A stretch of 64,000 bases of DNA from the NCBI RefSeq assembly GCF_024346955.1, contig NZ_AP024883.1:2418001-2482000 (forward strand). Direction: 5' to 3'. Shown piece by piece: positions 60,488-64,000 of the stretch. Within the stretch, counting starts at the first letter, position 1, and each line of letters starts with the position of its first letter. The translations under genes and the position numbers were made by a program. The notes beneath the pieces were generated by a model that saw only the letters and a program-made list of their open reading frames with translations, searched no databases and was not told the DNA's origin. This DNA comes from Vibrio mangrovi. Lineage in GTDB: Bacteria > Pseudomonadota > Gammaproteobacteria > Enterobacterales > Vibrionaceae.

Positions 60488-61274
60488 TGTCTTTCTTCTC
60501 CATCAGAGAGCTTTTACGATTCAACCACTGTGTTACCTGCGCATACCCCATCACCGAAATCATCGGGAAAAGGCTGGCAAATGCGATTAAACCAAATCCA
60601 TCAATCAACGGGCTCCGCCCCGGAACCGTTGACGCCAATCCCAACCCCAGTGCCGTAACGACAGGAACGGTCACTGTCGATGTCGTAACACCACCGGAAT
60701 CATAAGCTAAAGGTACGATCATCTTTGGCGCATAAAATGTCTGGACCACAACCAACAGATAACCGGCAATAATGTAGTAATGAATCGGATCACCAACGAC
60801 AATCCGGTAACTTCCTAAAGTAATCCCAAGGGCTACACCTAAGGCTACCGCAACTCTTAAACCTGTCACCCCAATTGCGCCACCGGAGACCTGATTGGCC
60901 TTGATAGCTACTGCAATCAGCGAAGGCTCCGCAATGGTCGTGCTAAAGCCAATACAAAACGCAAACAGATAAATCCAGTAATAATTAATCCAATGGAATG
61001 GCTCAGCATCAATCCAGCGAGCCTGAGAAAGAAACGAAGGCGCCGTTAACTGCTCGGCCATCATTTCACCAAGTGGGAACAGGGCTGCATCCAGCCCCAT
61101 CAGGAAAAGGGAAAGTCCCAGAATCACATAACCGAATCCGAGAATTACATGAGGCAGACGTGCAACCGGTCTGCGTAATACCACGAACTGAAAGGCAAAC
61201 AGAATCGTCGCAATGGGAAACACATCCAGTATTGTGGTCCATAAAACCTGACCTAAGTGCGCCATCGTTATCAT
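60477..61274 (-). CDS. DUF1538 membrane protein, second subunit (UmpB-like)
   Basis: 265 residues with about seven membrane helices. The DUF1538 signature TIAEPSLIAVA and YDSGGVTTSTVTVPVVTALGLGLAS is present. DUF1538 pairs have been reported as a two-component Na+(Li+,K+)/H+ antiporter, UmpAB, in Halomonas. ATGA overlap with the upstream subunit; homologous to it by the shared signatures, so the pair arose by duplication. Confidence 0.85.
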   Translation of the reverse strand: MITMAHLGQVLWTTILDVFPIATILFAFQFVVLRRPVARLPHVILGFGYVILGLSLFLMGLDAALFPLGEMMAEQLTAPSFLSQARWIDAEPFHWINYYWIYLFAFCIGFSTTIAEPSLIAVAIKANQVSGGAIGVTGLRVAVALGVALGITLGSYRIVVGDPIHYYIIAGYLLVVVQTFYAPKMIVPLAYDSGGVTTSTVTVPVVTALGLGLASTVPGRSPLIDGFGLIAFASLFPMISVMGYAQVTQWLNRKSSLMEKKDNAL

Positions 61275-62005
61275 GTCATGACTATCCCGAAAATCATCAC
61301 AAAAATCATAGGGAGCAATGATGCAAACGCAATCAGTCCAAACCCATCCAACATTGGATTCCGTCCCTTGATAGAAGAAGCCAGACCAACTCCCAGTGCC
61401 GTTACTAACGGGACGGTAATCGTTGATGTCGTCACCCCACCCGAATCATAAGCAATCCCGATAATGGTCTCTGGAGCAAATATGGTCAGCACAACTACAC
61501 CGATATAACCCAGTATGATCATCAGGTGGATCGGCCAGCCCCTGAGAATTCTCACAACGCCCAAAACAATGGCAAGACCAACAGACAAGGCAACCGTTAA
61601 TCGCAAGCCGATCGTATAGTCATCCATCGCCTTCTCAGTCATCTCTATCACACCACCAGACGCTGCAACTTTAGCAGCTTCAGAGGCAACCGCCGTTAAA
61701 GCCGGTTCAGCAATCGTAGTACCAAACCCCAGACAAAATGCAAATCCCAGTAACCCAAACAGGCTCCCTTTTTTGGCAAATGCCTGCGCCATACTTTCAC
61801 CGATCGGGAATAATCCCATTTCCAGGCCAAAGATAAAAAATGTTAGCCCCAGAACAACCAGAACCAACCCGACCAGAATCGAAAACAGGTCAGGAAGTGG
61901 TTTCTGCAAAATCACCAACTGGAAAAATGCAATCACAAAAATAATCGGAAGCAGATCTTTAAAGCTTCCCAGCATTACCCTGAGTAACGCAATGAATGCT
62001 TTCAT
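61271..62005 (-). CDS. DUF1538 membrane protein, first subunit (UmpA-like)
   Basis: 244 residues from ATG 62005 (MKAFIALLRVML), which has GAGAGGAG immediately upstream; the frame is open 20 codons further but without signal. About seven membrane helices with TTIAEPALTAVASEA and IAYDSGGVTTSTITVPLVTALGVGLAS, the same signatures as its partner. First gene of the operon umpA-umpB-PII-like-CBS. Probable cation/H+ antiporter subunit. Confidence 0.85.
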   Translation of the reverse strand: MKAFIALLRVMLGSFKDLLPIIFVIAFFQLVILQKPLPDLFSILVGLVLVVLGLTFFIFGLEMGLFPIGESMAQAFAKKGSLFGLLGFAFCLGFGTTIAEPALTAVASEAAKVAASGGVIEMTEKAMDDYTIGLRLTVALSVGLAIVLGVVRILRGWPIHLMIILGYIGVVVLTIFAPETIIGIAYDSGGVTTSTITVPLVTALGVGLASSIKGRNPMLDGFGLIAFASLLPMIFVMIFGIVMT

Positions 62006-62353
62006 CTCTCCTCTCATTTGTGAATGATACTGATGGCCAGAAATATATAATCTGGATGAAGTCACTAATGCAGGACACTTCTAATAATCCTGCGTATTGA
62101 AATTACCTGTGTACATGATGACAGATCCTTAAAAGATAGGGTGCGACTTTGATAAAATCACACGCTAAAACCAAGGACTAATCACAAAAACATAACATGG
62201 AGACAACACCAGCCCGGCTTTCCTACTCACTGATATCATTTATGATTATCCTATAAATGACGAAAAACGAGATCCCGGATGATGACGGAAGCGATAGATA
62301 TGATAACGTCAGGCCGCCTCAGGGATATCCGGTAAATATCAAATGGGTAGGAT
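62006..62353. other. Divergent intergenic region DUF1538 operon / epimerase gene
   Basis: About 350 bases with no credible gene. It carries the two divergent promoters; no consensus element was confidently placed. Confidence 0.5.
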
Positions 62354-63268
62354 ATGAAGATACTGATCACTGGAGGCTCAGGATTAATTGGTAGTGAGTT
62401 GATTAAACAGCTTGTCTCTCATGAAATCGTTGTTTTAACCCGCTCCGAGAAACAAACCCGGGCAAAACTCAACCATCTTAGCCATTATCCACTTGAGTTT
62501 ATCACCAGCCTGGAGCACTTTCATGACCTCAACTCCTTCGATGCGGTGATTAATCTGGCCGGAGAACCTATCGCAGACCGGCGGTGGACAAATTCCCAGA
62601 AACAAACCATTTGTCAGAGCCGCTGGCAATTGACAGAAAAGATTGTTGACTTGATCCATGCCAGCTCATCACCACCAGCTGTATTGATCAGTGGCTCTGC
62701 GGTTGGTTTTTATGGTGACCAGCAGAGCCACCCGATTGATGAAAACCTTCATGTCCAAAGTCATGAGTTTTCTCACTACGTGTGTGCGACCTGGGAAAGT
62801 ATCGCCAGAAAAGCCGAATCAGAAGACACTCGGGTTTGCCTGCTCAGAACCGGAGTCGTGCTATCTCCGGATGGTGGTGCACTGAAGAAAATGCTTCCCC
62901 CTTACCAACTCGGTTTTGGAGGTCCAATCGGTCAGGGCAATCAGTATCTGCCCTGGATCCATATTCATGATATGGTTCAGGGGATTATCTTTCTGTTGGA
63001 AACACCTTATGCTCACGGGCCATTTAATCTCTGTGCTCCCCATCCGGTGCAAAACAGGATTTTCAGCAAAATGCTGTCCAGAACACTGCACCGGCCGCAC
63101 TTTATGTTGATGCCTGCCTGGGCTATTCGTCTGATAATGGGAGAATCCGCCGCATTAGTGCTGGATAGCATTCGCGCCAAACCGAAAAAATTAACTGAGC
63201 TGGGATTTGAATTTCAGTATTCTCATCTGGAACCAGCACTAAAACAAATTTTACAGGCATTGCCATAG
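62354..63268 (+). CDS. yfcH: TIGR01777-family NAD-dependent epimerase/SDR protein (YfcH-like)
   Basis: 304 residues. N-terminal Rossmann ITGGSGLIGSELIKQL (about 4-19), NLAGEPIADRRWT, and SGSAVGFYG, with a C-terminal DUF1731 segment rich in aromatic and charged residues. Homologous to E. coli YfcH, a sugar-nucleotide-epimerase-like protein of unknown substrate. ATG 62354 has TAGGAT upstream. Confidence 0.88.
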   Translation: MKILITGGSGLIGSELIKQLVSHEIVVLTRSEKQTRAKLNHLSHYPLEFITSLEHFHDLNSFDAVINLAGEPIADRRWTNSQKQTICQSRWQLTEKIVDLIHASSSPPAVLISGSAVGFYGDQQSHPIDENLHVQSHEFSHYVCATWESIARKAESEDTRVCLLRTGVVLSPDGGALKKMLPPYQLGFGGPIGQGNQYLPWIHIHDMVQGIIFLLETPYAHGPFNLCAPHPVQNRIFSKMLSRTLHRPHFMLMPAWAIRLIMGESAALVLDSIRAKPKKLTELGFEFQYSHLEPALKQILQALP

Positions 63269-63331
63269 CTTTAACCGGACACAAGCTTTATCCGGACACA
63301 TGACAGCACCCTGTATTTTCATGAGGAAACC

Positions 63332-64000
63332 ATGCCTAAAAGTATATTAATTACGGGATGTTCATCGGGCATCGGCTATACGACGGCCCACGCATTGCAC
63401 AAGAAAGGCTACTTCGTAATTGCATCCTGTCGGCATATGGCAGATGTAGAGCGACTTCAGGCTGAGGGGCTTACAGCAATTCATCTTGATGTCACCGATC
63501 CTGAGCTCATTGACCAGGCCATCAGGCAAGTCATGTCGCTGACCAACAACCGTCTTGATGCCCTATTTAATAATGGTGCCTATGGTCAGCCCGGAGCACT
63601 GGAAGATCTCTCCACTCAGGCAATGAGGGAACAGTTTGAAACCAATTTCTTTGGCTGGCATGAACTGACCACCAGACTACTGCCACATTTCCGGCAGCAA
63701 GGCTTCGGAAGAATTATTCAAAACAGTTCTGTACTGGGTTTTGCCGCAATGAAATATCGTGGCGCCTATAATGCTTCAAAGTTTGCTCTGGAAGGATGGA
63801 GTGACACACTTCGTCTGGAATTGAGAGGAACCGGTATTTATGTCAGTATTCTCGAACCGGGACCCATAGAGACATGTTTCCGGGAAAATGCACTTGCTGC
63901 ATTCTTACGCTGGGTACAGCCTCAAAACAGTATTCATGCATTAGAATATCAACAACAGCTTACCCGTCTGAGAAAAGAGCAGTCCAATAATCCTTTTGTT
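63332..64000 (+). CDS. Short-chain dehydrogenase (partial, 3' end outside window)
   Basis: Begins at ATG 63332 (MPKSILITGCSSGIGYTTAHAL), with ATGAGGAAAC upstream, and is open for 223 codons to the window end. Cofactor loop GCSSGIG (about 9-15), NNGAYG (about 86-91, in place of NNAG), catalytic YNASK (about 147-151) and the C-terminal EPGPIET. Classical SDR; the substrate is unknown. Lies 63 bases after the YfcH-like gene, perhaps in the same transcript. Confidence 0.9.
   Translation, partial: MPKSILITGCSSGIGYTTAHALHKKGYFVIASCRHMADVERLQAEGLTAIHLDVTDPELIDQAIRQVMSLTNNRLDALFNNGAYGQPGALEDLSTQAMREQFETNFFGWHELTTRLLPHFRQQGFGRIIQNSSVLGFAAMKYRGAYNASKFALEGWSDTLRLELRGTGIYVSILEPGPIETCFRENALAAFLRWVQPQNSIHALEYQQQLTRLRKEQSNNPFV

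Noticed and set aside
1..64000. CRISPR arrays, insertion sequences, integrases and rRNA genes
   Set aside because: Looked for on both strands; no regularly spaced short repeats other than the in-gene fimV and rsxC repeats, no transposase or integrase frame and no rRNA sequence were seen.

Overview
The window is chromosomal DNA of a Vibrio species (Gammaproteobacteria, Vibrionaceae). The evidence is a quorum-sensing locus luxO-luxU with a divergent Qrr1-type small RNA, toxR-toxS beside htpG, the sodium-motor protein MotY, an rsx/rnf operon, and a gene order that from memory largely follows Vibrio cholerae chromosome 1 (toxS-toxR-htpG-adk-hemH, asnB-nagC, glnS-fimV-truA-accD-folC-dedD-cvpA-purF, motY-rnt, gloA, nth-rnf, uvrB, luxO-luxU, yvcK, moaA-E). 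The species cannot be named from this sequence alone.

Layout: 1-2.6 kb, molybdenum cofactor genes moaE(partial)DCBA on the minus strand behind a probable Moco riboswitch. 2.8-8.6 kb, yvcK, luxU-luxO, qrr1, uvrB and a tRNA-Asn. 8.6-12.9 kb, an acetoin/2,3-butanediol cluster (alsR, alsD, alsS, a short-chain dehydrogenase). 13.2-19.7 kb, the electron-transport complex rsxABCDGE and nth. 19.7-31.3 kb, a block that appears inserted between nth and gloA relative to V. cholerae: a MATE exporter overlapping an S9 peptidase, a four-gene cassette (tandem HIT protein, a stand-alone asparaginyl-tRNA-synthetase-like catalytic domain, a DEDDh exonuclease, a nucleotidyltransferase), and the uxuB/uxuR/uxuA hexuronate genes. 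31.4-36 kb, gloA, motY, rnt, a YuiF-like transporter and an orphan metzincin-like membrane protein. 36-49 kb, purF, cvpA, dedD, folC, accD, truA, a very long repeat-bearing fimV, and glnS. 49.7-57.6 kb, nagC (without the nagA/nagE neighbours expected in Vibrio), asnB, rfaH, hemH, adk, htpG. 57.8-64 kb, toxR-toxS, a SelW-like protein, a four-gene operon of two DUF1538 membrane proteins with a PII-like and a CBS protein, a TIGR01777 epimerase, and a short-chain dehydrogenase that runs off the end.

The best candidate for an undescribed system is the cassette at 23646-27108. Its four genes are on one strand with overlaps or very short gaps. They encode an adenylate-handling HIT protein, an amino-acid-activating domain without a tRNA anticodon-binding domain, a 3'-5' exonuclease and a nucleotidyltransferase, with a MATE exporter and a serine peptidase just upstream. 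A role in making, transferring or destroying an aminoacyl- or nucleotidyl-adduct is inferred, not shown. The second is the DUF1538 pair with its PII-like and CBS partners, which looks like a cation transporter under nucleotide control.

Regulatory sites read directly include a sigma-54 promoter and two LuxO-type sites at qrr1, a PurR operator before cvpA-purF, a CRP site and several UxuR/ExuR-type palindromes between uxuB and uxuR, a sigma-32-like promoter for htpG, and several rho-independent terminators.
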